A stretch of 64,000 nucleotides of DNA from Isoetes taiwanensis. Lineage: Eukaryota > Streptophyta > Lycopodiopsida > Isoetales > Isoetaceae. This document shows, piece after piece, positions 54,965 to 64,000 of the stretch. The notes beneath the pieces were generated by a model. It saw only the letters and a program-made list of their open reading frames with translations. It searched no databases and was not told the DNA's origin. Location: positions 15,784,826 to 15,848,825 of the forward strand of contig JAJEKV010000005.1 of assembly GCA_021234155.1 (NCBI GenBank), read 5' to 3'. Positions within the stretch are counted from its first letter, which is position 1, and the number at the start of each line of letters is the position of its first letter. A program made the position numbers and the translations under genes.

Positions 54965-55434
54965 TTGATTGCCGGGAAAGCTCCTCTGTTTCCAGCAGAA
55001 CAGAGTGCAGAACATGGGTGCAACGGACTGGCGGAGAAGGATAGAGGAGATCCCTTTGAACCCCGTGGCTGGAAGCTCTGTTGTACTTATAAGGAAAATG
55101 AATTAGTAGAGCATCCTGCATCTATATTCGATGAGTTGCAGGCTAAGGTAAAGTTCATCTGATCATTTTCCATAAAAATTTGGCTCCTTTTTTCTTCTTT
55201 ATATTGCTCATGAGTTTGCAGTACTGGTCATCTTAAAAAGATCATTTGGGGAGAATACTGTTAGAGTTTCGGACATGAATGACAATTTGTATGCTATTGT
55301 CAGGTTCTTAAAGCTGTAGGCTCTGAAGGTGCAACATTTGTCGAGGATTGGTTCATTGGATGTAATGCAACACATGTTGTATGCGAAGGAACAACTCTTC
55401 TCAAGTAGATTGGATATAACACCAATTTAGTTAC
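54965..55434 (+). pseudogene. BRCT-domain protein, two-exon pseudogene fragment (TopBP1/MEI1-like)
   Basis: The first exon runs in one frame to FDELQAK at 55147, followed by a GT donor (gtaaag). The second begins after attgtcag at 55302 with VLKAVGSEGATFVEDWFIGC and NATHVVCEG, and ends NLVT at 55434 before a gtgagt donor. G-A-T-FV-x-x-W-x-IGC-x-x-THVV is the BRCT core as in plant TopBP1/MEI1-type DNA-damage and meiosis proteins. The second exon contains a TAG where such proteins have Tyr (LLK-stop-IGY). Downstream exons were not found, so it is a relic. BRCT domains bind phosphoproteins. Confidence 0.7.
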
Positions 55435-56429
55435 AGTGAGTTATTTTCAAGTAACGTAGTGTCTATGATATGTAAAATTTCAAATGCATATTGGATTGCA
55501 AGATAGCAAGTTAGTGCTTCTAGAAGCTGCTGTTGTTTTGTTGTATGCGCCATGATCCTAGAAAGATTATTGAAGCTTACCATCCTTGAAGGGGAGATGT
55601 TGTCAACAATTTTCGTTCGTTAAAGGGGAAACTTTTTTGCATGCAGGTCTCTATGCAGTTCCTGGTTTGCTAACACCAAAAGTCCTATGGAGCACTCCTT
55701 TCATCTTCTGGATTTTAGTTTGATTAAATGCAGATGTCTCAAAGTAAGAAGTCTTTACGTTAAACCTCTTTTCAGTTTAATACTTATATGATCGATTGTT
55801 GCTTTTTCTTTGTGAAGGAATTCCATGCAGGAAGGAGCCTTGATTCTAGAGCAGAAATGAAGGGCACATTGGACGGAGTAGAGCTGCTTAGACATACACC
55901 AATATTGCTTTCTTGAAAACTGACAATTGCTTCACAAACATAGTAGTTGCTACTATTCTATTGCATGCAAATGGGATCATGCTTTCACAAAAACAATGAC
56001 AATTTGGACACACTGGAGATCTTTGTGTATTGCTATTCCAATGAAGAGATTTATATATTAGAAAGAAAGAAATAAAGGATGACTTTTAGAGAGGTGAACC
56101 AGTTGTGGACCACTTAAAAATATGGGCAAGGAAAGGTTGAAAATAAAATTGTTTTCGTTAATTATATTGCTTCCTTGGTTTGAATTGTTATTTAGATTGA
56201 ACTTACTTTTTCACCCATTGTTGGAAATTTTTTGGTAACCCCTAAAGTGTATATAGTCAAAGCTAGATACACGTTAAAGCTATTGCAATGCGTTCGTCAC
56301 CATGTTTTATTTACAATGTACTATATTTGTTTTGGTGAAACTCAACAAATTCTTTAGCATATTCTTATAGCGTAAGTATGTATGTCGTGGCACAATCTAA
56401 GCCCTTCATGTTTGATCACAAAGGTGGGC
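55435..56429. other. Unassigned region
   Basis: AT-rich, intron-like sequence after the BRCT exon; no further exon or repeat could be identified. Confidence 0.4.
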
Positions 56430-56675
56430 AATTTACTAGTTTCTATTATTGAAATTTCAAGTGATTCCTCTATTCTACCAACCGAGTCTTATGAAGGTGA
56501 TTCCTCTGATCTTGAAAGATCCCAATATCACTATTATGAGCAACTTACAGATTGCTCAAGCATAAGCACACACAATTCTGAAGAAGATTTTTCGTTGGCA
56601 ACTGATGAAGAATATCGTCCACTTATAGAAGCAGCTACATCAGGCGCTCAAGATCCGGAGTCATCAGTTGTTTAA
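56382..56675 (+). CDS. SIM protein remnant of copy 4
   Basis: Frame of 97 codons. The first 20 residues come from flanking DNA; from about residue 22 it matches the C-terminal half of the SIM protein: SIIEISSDSS, SDLERSQYHYYEQLTDCSSI and ATDEEYRPLIEAATSGAQ. The motif and acidic tail are kept although copy 4 has diverged from copy 3. Confidence 0.55.
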   Translation: MSWHNLSPSCLITKVGNLLVSIIEISSDSSILPTESYEGDSSDLERSQYHYYEQLTDCSSISTHNSEEDFSLATDEEYRPLIEAATSGAQDPESSVV

Positions 56676-57420
56676 ATCGGCAAAGCAATAAAAGACATCC
56701 ATAATAATCAAATGCATAAACCCACGAATATCTGGTCATCTATAAGATGTTAAAGCCACATTGTGTGGTACTCCATAAGGAACTAACTCTTCTAGATCCT
56801 TGAAGATGAAACCTAGATCTTGTTGGAAGTTCCCAAGATCAAAAGGGGGAGAAGTTAAGGAAAGCCATAAGTACATGGCACCTATGTTTATAAGAGAAGA
56901 GTAGTTATTCTAGAAGTTTGATCTTGTAAACTTCCAAAGACTTGGATAAGTCAAGTGTTGCAGCTTATGTAGTTAAGGGTGAGTCCACAATCCTAGTGGC
57001 ATCTAACTTGTATTTTTGGGAATAAGACCACACTTGATGACACCCATATTAGTGAAGACCACATTATGGTGGTAATAACTATATGGATGACGGTGCAAGT
57101 ATAGAAAGGAGCAATGAAGACTCCAAAAATGTGAAGCCGCCACAAAGTCCCAAAAAGAAGACTATTTGAAGGTTTGTTCGTGAAGATTAAGCGGGAGTAT
57201 TAACAGTAATAAATAAGTGTTTAACCTCCCTGAACAAACACAAATTAGTTTGTGCTTGTACACATCATCAATCCATGCCAAAGGACATGATAATATGAAA
57301 TGTGTCCATTCATGAAGAGATGCCATTCACATCTCTTCACATACTATGTAAAGCCACAATCCAGGCTATTTGGTTCAACTCTGATGAACTCTGAATCAAT
57401 ACAATTTTCCGCATATTTCT
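56430..57420 (+). mobile_element. SIM-LTR element copy 4, 5'-truncated relic (second subfamily)
   Basis: Plus-strand 3' part of the element: the end of the SIM ORF, the 3' untranslated region with gggggagaagtt and gcgggag tract, and an LTR at about 57198-57410 ending caattttccgcatatttcta. The LTR end matches that of copy 3 rather than A or B. Confidence 0.8.
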
Positions 57421-57889
57421 AGTTTCTAGTTTGTAACAGAAAAAGGACAAGCCTGGCATCGTTGCATCACTAATTCTTGGGCCATGGAAGTTGTGGCAGC
57501 ATTTAGAGATGTTGGCACTACCAAAGGGCTTGACAATTCCGCCCCAACTTATGAAGCTTTTAGAATCAGACGGAAATAGCAAGCAAAAACCTCAAACATC
57601 TTACATGTTCAGCCGTCATATAAGAAGCCATGAAAGTTCTCTTCTGGCTTCTTGCATCTGGCATAGCTAAGAAAAACCATGGATCTACATTTTTCAGCGT
57701 CTGGGCTTCACGAATATGTGAGAGCTTTTTTTGAAAAAAAAAAAAAAAAAAAAAAAAAAACTTTTTTTCATTTTAATTACTTAGATATGGTCTCATAATG
57801 GTTTTCATGCCCAAAAATCCTCTATTACTTATGAGAACATTTTTTTTTTCAATTTGTAAAAAGCATTTGCAAATGTTATTGTCTATCAC
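57421..57889. other. Unassigned spacer with A27 tract
   Basis: No gene. A run of 27 A at 57734-57760 precedes a T7 run. It may mark an old retroposon tail, but no recognisable body precedes it. Confidence 0.5.
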
Positions 57890-58240
57890 ATGCACTTTAC
57901 AAGAAGGTAATGGAACTGAACTATCGTGTTGCTAGCCTAGCTGCTTGCACATAGCTCTCGGGAGAGAATAAGCAGAAACTGAGGCCACGAGTGTTTATCA
58001 TTCGATGCTAGCGAGTGGGCATTGATGAAGCTTGCTAGCGAGGACTTGATGTTGGTCATGTCAAGCTATATCTAGTTGAAGGCTATTTCTTGATCTAGAG
58101 ACCGGTAGCTCAGGGATGTTGCAACATATTATTTGGATATTTTAGACCATATATAGATTTTGCACCCGTGGATCCTGAGTTACTTCTGTAAAGTCTTTCT
58201 ATAGTAACCGATGTCGGTGAAGGTTCGTCACAAATTAGTA
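57890..58240 (+). repeat. LTR-like relic with degenerate primer-binding site
   Basis: Inverted partner of 13660-14010. It ends about 58235, where agtatcagagttagttatgg resembles a decayed initiator-Met primer site. No internal ORFs are recognisable after it. Confidence 0.5.
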
Positions 58241-58904
58241 TCAGAGTTAGTTATGGGCTGAACCTAGTTAATCTTTTAAAGAGTAGAGATGTGTCGATAA
58301 TGATTGCTTCCAGACCATATGGCGAACCATGACATAATCGCTAATTTTCACTCGGTAATTAATTCGAGGTTGACAAAAATAACTAGATTCACATGGAGTT
58401 GCAATGTTGGGATGGAAATGACAAACTATAGTAGATATTTAAATATTATAGGATGACTGTCATTAATAGTAAGCACTGTAAACACATAGGACATGCCTGT
58501 GTAGATCTGACACGATTATCGTAGAGCAAAACGCTGGACATGCAGGACACGCTGCACACATATGTGGCACCCGTGGAACCCGAAGTAGCAAAGATATGGC
58601 TGTGGAGGATCGATCCACTAATGGGTAGTATATGGTTTTGTAAAGAAACATACTGCTTCTCCTTCCAACTTGAGGAACCTTAAGATGTAAAGGCAGGTCT
58701 TACAAGCATAGGACCAACTTTTGTGTTTGCTATTAGCTAATTAACCTAGTTCACTCTATGATTTCTTGGAATCAACAAATGGATTGAATGAAGGCATGTG
58801 TAATAGTTAAGCAATAAGGTGATTATGTCATGGCCATCTATATGAGTCATGGAAGAAAAAATGTGATCAAAGTCTGTTTTGAAAGTACAAATAACGTGAT
58901 GTTT

Positions 58905-59020
58905 TGATAGACATACGAACAATAATAAATAGAATAGAATAGATTTTTTATCGTCAATAATGTAATGTTGTTTTGATAGACATAAGAAGTCAATAATAGA
59001 ATAGAATAGAATAGAATAAC
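58905..59020. repeat. Short tandem duplication with (AATAG)n microsatellite
   Basis: A unit containing gatgttttgatagacata and an aataatagaatagaatag tail appears twice (about 58899-58945 and 58965-59020); the second tail has four AATAG units. Confidence 0.75.
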
Positions 59021-59085
59021 ATAAATTTTATGTAATCTCCAGATGAGATTACCTTCTAAAGAGCATATATTTAGTCCCCATTATA

Positions 59086-59322
59086 ATGCTAGTAATGCTG
59101 GAGGAGAGAAGTTTTGAGACAATGAGGAAAACCCTAGAATCTTCAATCATGCAAGCTTTGTTAAGCTTCCAAACAAGTATAGAGAGTCAACTTACTGATA
59201 TGAATCTAGCTAGTGCAAAGCAAATGCAAAATCTTCAAATGCAATTGAGACATTGCGACAAGGACAAAGATATATTAGAGATCATGAATTTGAAATTACG
59301 TGTAAGGAAATATTTTTCTTAA
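59086..59322 (+). CDS. Short helical ORF of unknown function
   Basis: Open frame of 78 codons with Met/Leu/Gln-rich helical character (MQALLSFQTSIESQLTDMNL, MQNLQMQLRHCDKDKDILEI), possibly a coiled coil. It may be the N-terminal part of a gag-like protein of the decayed element around 57.9-59.3 kb. Existence as a gene is uncertain. Confidence 0.25.
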   Translation: MLVMLEERSFETMRKTLESSIMQALLSFQTSIESQLTDMNLASAKQMQNLQMQLRHCDKDKDILEIMNLKLRVRKYFS

Positions 59323-59419
59323 TCTTGATTGAATAAACAGAGAGGTGTTAGAAGTCCACAAATCATGAGAGCAGATAGTAGGAGAAGTTATCAATAAAAA
59401 ATATTTTACCTCTTAGACC

Positions 59420-60990
59420 ATCATCCCAGGACCTTCTGACGAAGGTGCTTAGAAAGCCAGTACAACCTACAAGGAACATTACTCTCGGGCAGTGGGGGCA
59501 ATACTCGCAGTAGCTTTACGATTCTCATGGCACACAAGCAGCGTTGACCTACAGCGAGGCCCGGCGCTCGAAACCACAGAGACAGATGTGGACTAGGGCT
59601 TACAACATCTTGCCAATGAAAAGCGCCAGACCTAGATGGTATGCAGACAGAGTTGCTCAAGTGGGCAGGACCATCCATACTGTCAGTACTAACCACGTTG
59701 TTCCACAGGGCGTTACAGAAGCTTCCCCTCCTGTGTAGTGGACTACAAGGAGAGTTGTTTCCATCTACAAGGCAGGGGATTCAGACTGCCCAGCCAATTA
59801 CCAAACAATCATGATTAGTTAGTGTTTGCAAAACTGCTAGCTGGGCTTCTTGAGCAGCAGTTGGTAGTCTGGGCAGAGACACTAGAGATGCGGGCCTCAT
59901 GCAAGGGGGATTTAGATTGTGGCCCTCAACCATTGATCACATCTTCACACATTGCGGACTCTGATTGAAGACAACAGGAACCATCGGCAAGACCTATATT
60001 ATTGCTTTGTGGACTTCGCCTTGACACTGTACCTCGGAAAAAGATATGGGCAAAATTGCAACAGCTGGGGGTTCCCTACAGATCTACGGAATGCAGTGTA
60101 CAAGCTAAATGAGACATGCTCAAGCCGGTTGCAGCTGCTAGGCCAACCATTCGATAGTAGTATCGGGGTTCGCCAGGGATGCTCCTTCTCTTTTACACTG
60201 CGGCGTTATATTGATTAGTTGGAGAGCTGGCTTGCGACAATAGGGGCAATAGAGCCCGCCTCTTACACCAAATCGCCATGCAGCTAATATGCGCTGGTGA
60301 TATCGACTCCTAGCTTACACTTCGTCAGACATGCTAAGCCATCTCGATGCCCTGGACACATTCTGTCAGGCGACTGACATGCATGTCAACCTGGCCAAGA
60401 CTAAGATGCTCCTCATATCATCCTCATGTCAGCCAAGCTCCCCTTCCTTCAGTTATCTGAGGCAATGGAGAAGTGATACCCACCTACAAATATTTGGGAG
60501 TGAAGTTTCCTTCTACTATACATTGGGACACTTCCATCTAGCTACGAGTGACAATGAACTGGAAGGCATTATATGCAATGCAAAACAACAGTCACCGAGT
60601 AGAGATGTATGGTTGGGTCCATTAGTCTCACCTATTTAGGTTCTTGGTAGAGCCTGCCCTTTTATACGGGGTCGAAGTCTGGGGCCTCATGGTATCCATC
60701 GCTACCTGAAATGACTTGGAGCAAGTGCAAAAAGCGCATTTACTACTTTCAAAAGGTAGTTAGTATGGACGATGCCCATCTCCCTAACTTGGCTTATGCC
60801 GTGGCAATGGGGCCCCAATGCCTTAAGGGCTGCTGGAAGGAAAATCGAGCTCAGTGGCTTGCCAGATAGAATATGCAGGAGCACATGTGCAAACAGAGGT
60901 AGATCGCCATAGCCTAAGACAATACCTTAATGATTGCTTAGACAACAAGTTCTGGGATGCTAGCGCCCTTGAACAATTCAAGTGATATGA
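59420..60990 (+). pseudogene. Second LINE reverse-transcriptase relic
   Basis: A different LINE lineage from that at 5.6 kb. Readable boxes in shifting frames: DGMQTELLKWAGPSILSVLT (about 59638-59695), VVSIYKAGDSDCPANYQTIM (about 59755-59812), DLYYCFVDF (about 59993), PTDLRNAVYKLNE (about 60081), IGVRQGCSFSF (about 60165), DMHVNLAKTKMLLIS (about 60379) and a thumb-like YGVEVWG (about 60668). The YxDD box is destroyed near 60290. It reads like an RT whose ancestor had GVKQGCPLSPTLF and YADD. Many stops. Confidence 0.8.
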
Positions 60991-60998
60991 TGTTTTAA

Positions 60999-61232
60999 CT
61001 ATCGTTCCCCAACCAGCTGGCAATATATTAAAGCATTTTCAAACAAACTCAATGCAGCTACTCCCATCTTCTCTTCTTCAGGAACTTGTATTACAACAAA
61101 ATAATTCTCACCTTTTTGAATGCGAATTTCTGTCTTAACTCCATCCTTATGGAAACATAGTTCCAACCTGTATTTCTTGGCAAAAATTTTTGTCAGATAT
61201 GCCTTATTGTCTTTATGTTTCAGCCTGATCAA
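60999..61232 (-). CDS. Unknown minus-strand ORF
   Basis: Open frame of 77 codons with protein-like composition (MIRLKHKDNKAYLTKIFAKK, then YRLELCFHKDGVKTEIRIQK). Its first 14 codons overlap the start of the repeat unit at 61190. No family recognised. Confidence 0.3.
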   Translation of the reverse strand: MIRLKHKDNKAYLTKIFAKKYRLELCFHKDGVKTEIRIQKGENYFVVIQVPEEEKMGVAALSLFENALIYCQLVGER

Positions 61233-61346
61233 TATTGCTAACTGAGTGGTTCGATTGGGTGGAGAGCTCTTTTGAATAAGGCTTTAACTACTAATTTGTG
61301 TAAAGGTTTTATATTTGTTCAGGTGGTCAGACGAATATCCTATCAA

Positions 61347-61358
61347 TTGGTATCAGAG
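61347..61358 (+). other. Primer-binding site, unit 1
   Basis: tggtatcagagc, complementary to initiator-Met tRNA. The second unit has the site degraded to tggtatcagaat at about 63548. Confidence 0.85.
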
Positions 61359-61639
61359 CGCGATTTAAATTTCCTTTGGAACAATGGTTAATGGAACCAT
61401 TGCCACAATCTCTGTCGTGATCATGAAGCAGGTCTAGAGTTTTGAAGGACCAAGAACTTGGACAATTTCTCGAGTCTTAACTAAAGTAGTTCTTAAGTTA
61501 CTCATGACATGAGAGAGTTTTGCATATACACATGCAAATCAATCTAGGGAGTTAGATGCGTAGCTTTTTTAAGGAGATAGGAGAAGAGGGAAGTGGCATT
61601 CGAAGAATTTTGAGAGGTCAAATTTGAGATCAAACTTCA

Positions 61640-61985
61640 CATTGATTTATGTTTATCCAGCGATCCACAAGTGGTAATCACGAATTAATGTGGAGTAGGT
61701 GATAATCACAAGTGAATGTGACCCACGAGGAGGGTTAACCCCGAGTTGAATTGATCTACGAGTAGGTGGTAACCAAGAACTAAACTTGTCCATGAGTAGT
61801 TGGTAACCAAGAACTAAATTGGTCCACGAGTAGGTGGTAACCAAGAATTAGTGGCCCACGAGTAGGTGACAATGACTAATATGTGAATACCACGAGTAGG
61901 TGGTAGACATAAAAACCACGAGTAGGTGGTAATCATGAACCAAGGTGGAAGCCCCAAGGAGGTGGTAACCACGAATTGATAATAT
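61640..61985 (+). repeat. Minisatellite of ccacgagtaggtggtaacca type
   Basis: About ten variant copies of a core ccacgagtaggtggtaacca, separated by 10-20 bases such as agaactaaattggt. Spacing and spacers are irregular. A second block is at 62615-62790 and a third starts at about 63860. Confidence 0.85.
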
Positions 61986-62046
61986 TTTATGATGGGGGAG
62001 TAGCCTTTAACAAAATAATAATATTGTCAATGGTTCATAAAAATTA

Positions 62047-62171
62047 TGAAGGCTAATAATCTTCATATCAAAGTTGATGTGAACGAGTTCTTGAAAGTTG
62101 TATTCAATGCAACTGAGGACAGTTGCATCCGAGAAGGGAAGGAATTGATATGGTTTAAGGTTAACACCTAA
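62047..62171 (+). pseudogene. Lys/Gly-rich ORF, copy 1, interrupted
   Basis: Starts MKANNLHIKVDVNEFLKVVF, runs to FKVNT and stops, where about 75 inserted bases divide it from the Lys/Gly tail (GTKSKGKSKGEVKGKVKD at about 62248-62301). Compare the uninterrupted copy at 62850. Confidence 0.5.
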
Positions 62172-62849
62172 CAATGAGCTCGGGTGAGTGGCCAATACGA
62201 TTATGCTTTAGGCAAAATCATATAGAGCTAGTATACATATCATGATTGGGACAAAAAGCAAAGGCAAATCCAAAGGTGAAGTCAAAGGCAAAGTGAAAGA
62301 CAAAGGCAAAGAGTCTGCTAAAGAAGGTTAAACTCAGTTGGTAATATCTCAGCAGTCAAATATTCGATTTGGAAGATTTTCACTTTTCAAAGCCATCCCA
62401 GAGTCTAGTTTTTGAATTGGGATGGTACTATGAAGTCTAGTTTCCGAATTGGAGTGGCACTATTTCTGGTTCGTCCGTATGAGGAAGACATGGAAAAAAT
62501 AGTAACTGGTTGTCAAAGAAGACTTCTTTACTTCTTCACTTTTGAATCTATAATGCTATCTCTTTTTCCTAGAGCTTCTGCTGATCTTGTCTATTAACCT
62601 ATTACTAGAACTAAGAACTAAATTGGTCCACGAGTAGGTGGTAACCAAGAATTAGTGGCCCACGAGTAGGTGACAACCACTAAAATGTGAATACCATGAG
62701 TAGGTGGTAGACACAAAAACCACGAGTATGTGGTAATCATGAACCAAGGTGGAAGCCCCAAGGAGGTGGTAATCATGAATTGATAATATTTTACGATGGG
62801 GGAATAGCCTTTAGCAAAATAATAATATTGTCAATGGTTCATAAAAATT

Positions 62850-63044
62850 ATGAAGGCTAATAATCTTCATATCAAAGTTGATATTAACGAGTTCTTGAAA
62901 GTTGTATTCAATGCAACTGAGGACAGTTGCATCCAAGAAGGGAAGGAATTGATATGGTTTAAGGTTAAATTTGGGACAAAAAGCAAAGGCAAAGTCAAAG
63001 GCAAAGTGAAAGACAAAGGCAAAGGGTTTGCTAAAGAAGGTTAA
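62850..63044 (+). CDS. Lys/Gly-rich ORF, copy 2
   Basis: Open frame of 64 codons: MKANNLHIKVDINEFLKVVF, then NATEDSCIQEGKELIWFKVK and a basic repeat tail KSKGKVKGKVKDKGKG. The tail resembles nucleic-acid-binding basic tails, but no family is recognised. It may be the N-terminal end of a decayed gag. Confidence 0.4.
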   Translation: MKANNLHIKVDINEFLKVVFNATEDSCIQEGKELIWFKVKFGTKSKGKVKGKVKDKGKGFAKEG

Positions 63045-63393
63045 ACTCAGTTGACAATATCTCAGCAATCAAAGATTCGATTTAGAAGATTTTCACTTTT
63101 CAAAGCCATCCCAGAGTCTAGTTTTTGATGGCATTATGGAGTCTAGTTTCCGAATTGGAGTGGCATTATTTCCGGTTCATCCGTATAAGGAAGACATGGC
63201 AAAAATAGTGACCAGTTGTCAAAGAAAACTGCTTTACTCCTTTGCTTTTGAATCTATTCTAAAAAAGCTATCTCTTTTTTCTAGAGCTTCTGCTGATCTT
63301 GTCTAGTAACCTATTACTATCCATAAACCCAACTCATGGTGTATCATATTGAGGACTACTAGCTCAATGGAGGAGCTACAACTGGAAGCTGAT

Positions 63394-64000
63394 TGTCAGA
63401 TATGCCTTATTGTCTTTACGTTCCGGCCTAATATTGCTAACTGAGTGGTCCGGTTGGGTTGAGAGCTCTTTTGAAGAAGGTTTCAGCTACTAATTTGTGT
63501 AAAGGTTTTATATTTGTTCAGGTGGTCAGATGAACATCGTATCAATTGGTATCAGAATTTCCTTTGGAACAATGGTTAATGGAACCACTGCCACGATCTC
63601 TGTCGTGATCATGAAGCAGGTCTAGAGTTTTGAAGGACCAACAAAACAAGAACTTAGACAATTTCTCGAGTCTTAACTAAGGTAGTTCTTAAGTTACTCA
63701 TGACATGAGAGAGTTTTGCAGATACACATGCAGATCAATCTAGAGAGTTAGATGCGTAGTTTTTTTTAAAAAGATACGAGAAAAGGGAAGTGGCATTCCA
63801 AGAATTTTGAGAAGTCAAACTTGAGAGCAAACTTCACATTGAATTATGTTTATCCAGCAATCTACAAGTGGTAATCACGAACTACTGTGATGCACGAGTA
63901 GGTGATAATCACAAGTGAATGTGACCCACGAGTATATAGGGTGAACCCCGAGTTGAATTGGTCTACGAGTAGGTGGTAACCAAAAACTAAACTGGTCCAT
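63394..64000 (+). repeat. Repeat unit 2 of the LTR element, cut by the window end
   Basis: Follows unit 1 from 61190 base for base apart from scattered changes: LTR end, degraded primer site, leader, minisatellite start. It runs off the end of the window. Confidence 0.85.

Larger units (their letters stand above)
61811..63319 (+). repeat. Tandem duplication of about 804 bases
   Basis: 61811-62614 and 62615-63319 are direct repeats starting gaactaaattggtccacgag. Each holds part of the minisatellite, the short ORF and the same 3' segment. The first copy carries an extra piece of about 75 bases at 62165-62245 within the ORF. Confidence 0.9.
61190..63393 (+). mobile_element. 5' part of an LTR element, repeat unit 1
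   Basis: It begins with sequence repeated at 63394 (gtcagatatgccttattgtc), an LTR end, then attggtatcagagcg at 61345-61359, an initiator-Met primer site. It is followed by a leader, a minisatellite, a short ORF and an internal 804-base tandem duplication. No protease, RT or integrase is seen. The whole unit then starts again at 63394, at an offset of about 2204 bases, and runs off the window. Probably a tandemly arranged, pol-less element or a head-to-tail duplication. Confidence 0.65.

Noticed and set aside
57734..57760. Poly(A) tail of a retroposed gene
   Set aside because: No LINE or processed gene body could be read just upstream, so the A27 run is reported only as a tract.
61640..61985. 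CRISPR-like array of ccacgagtaggtggtaacca
   Set aside because: Spacing and spacers are irregular, spacers are themselves repeated, there are no cas genes, and the setting is a plant nuclear genome. It is a minisatellite.

Overview
The window looks like transposon-packed nuclear DNA of a land plant. It holds LTR retrotransposons primed by initiator-Met tRNA, plant-type Ty3/gypsy lineages (one chromovirus, one Tat/Athila-like), degenerate LINEs, a telo-box promoter, and short exon relics with GT-AG splice sites. No intact host gene is visible. The abundance and depth of nested repeats suggest a large genome (a fern, lycophyte or gymnosperm would fit), but the species cannot be placed from sequence alone. 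No prokaryotic operons, rRNA, CRISPR or organelle genes were seen.

Layout. 1-5.6 kb: decayed sequence with a minus-strand gag relic. 5.6-9.3 kb: a LINE ORF2 whose 3' part is tandemly duplicated. 9.3-16 kb: mostly unassigned, with an LTR relic, a possible inverted-repeat transposon and a purine tract. 16-24 kb: three copies of one short LTR element (copy 3 relic, A on minus, B on plus). B sits inside an ankyrin-repeat exon; A and B face opposite ways and form a large inverted repeat. 25.5-54.1 kb: a tandem array of about 1.37-kb units (heat-shock-element-like pentamers, a tRNA-like SINE head, CCGTAGGATC repeats). It is split by the minus-strand gypsy element D (28762-52810), which is itself split by the plus-strand chromovirus C (32645-45738). 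Both insertions have target-site duplications. 54-64 kb: a BRCT-domain pseudogene, a fourth copy of the short LTR element, a second LINE, and 5' parts of an element with minisatellites and a Lys/Gly-rich ORF.

Two systems stand out. First, chromovirus C carries, between its primer-binding site and gag-pol, a histone H3-like ORF. It starts with the H3 tail ARTKQT and ends with a clear H3 alpha2-loop2-alpha3 block, with a long charged insert between. It is followed by a second unrecognised ORF behind its own TATA box, and the same element's integrase ends in a chromodomain. Second, the short LTR element (about 2.65 kb, no pol) encodes a protein with an SV40-like nuclear signal and two canonical SUMO-interacting motifs, and this ORF stays open across diverged copies.

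All protein calls are by eye from translations; no database search was run.
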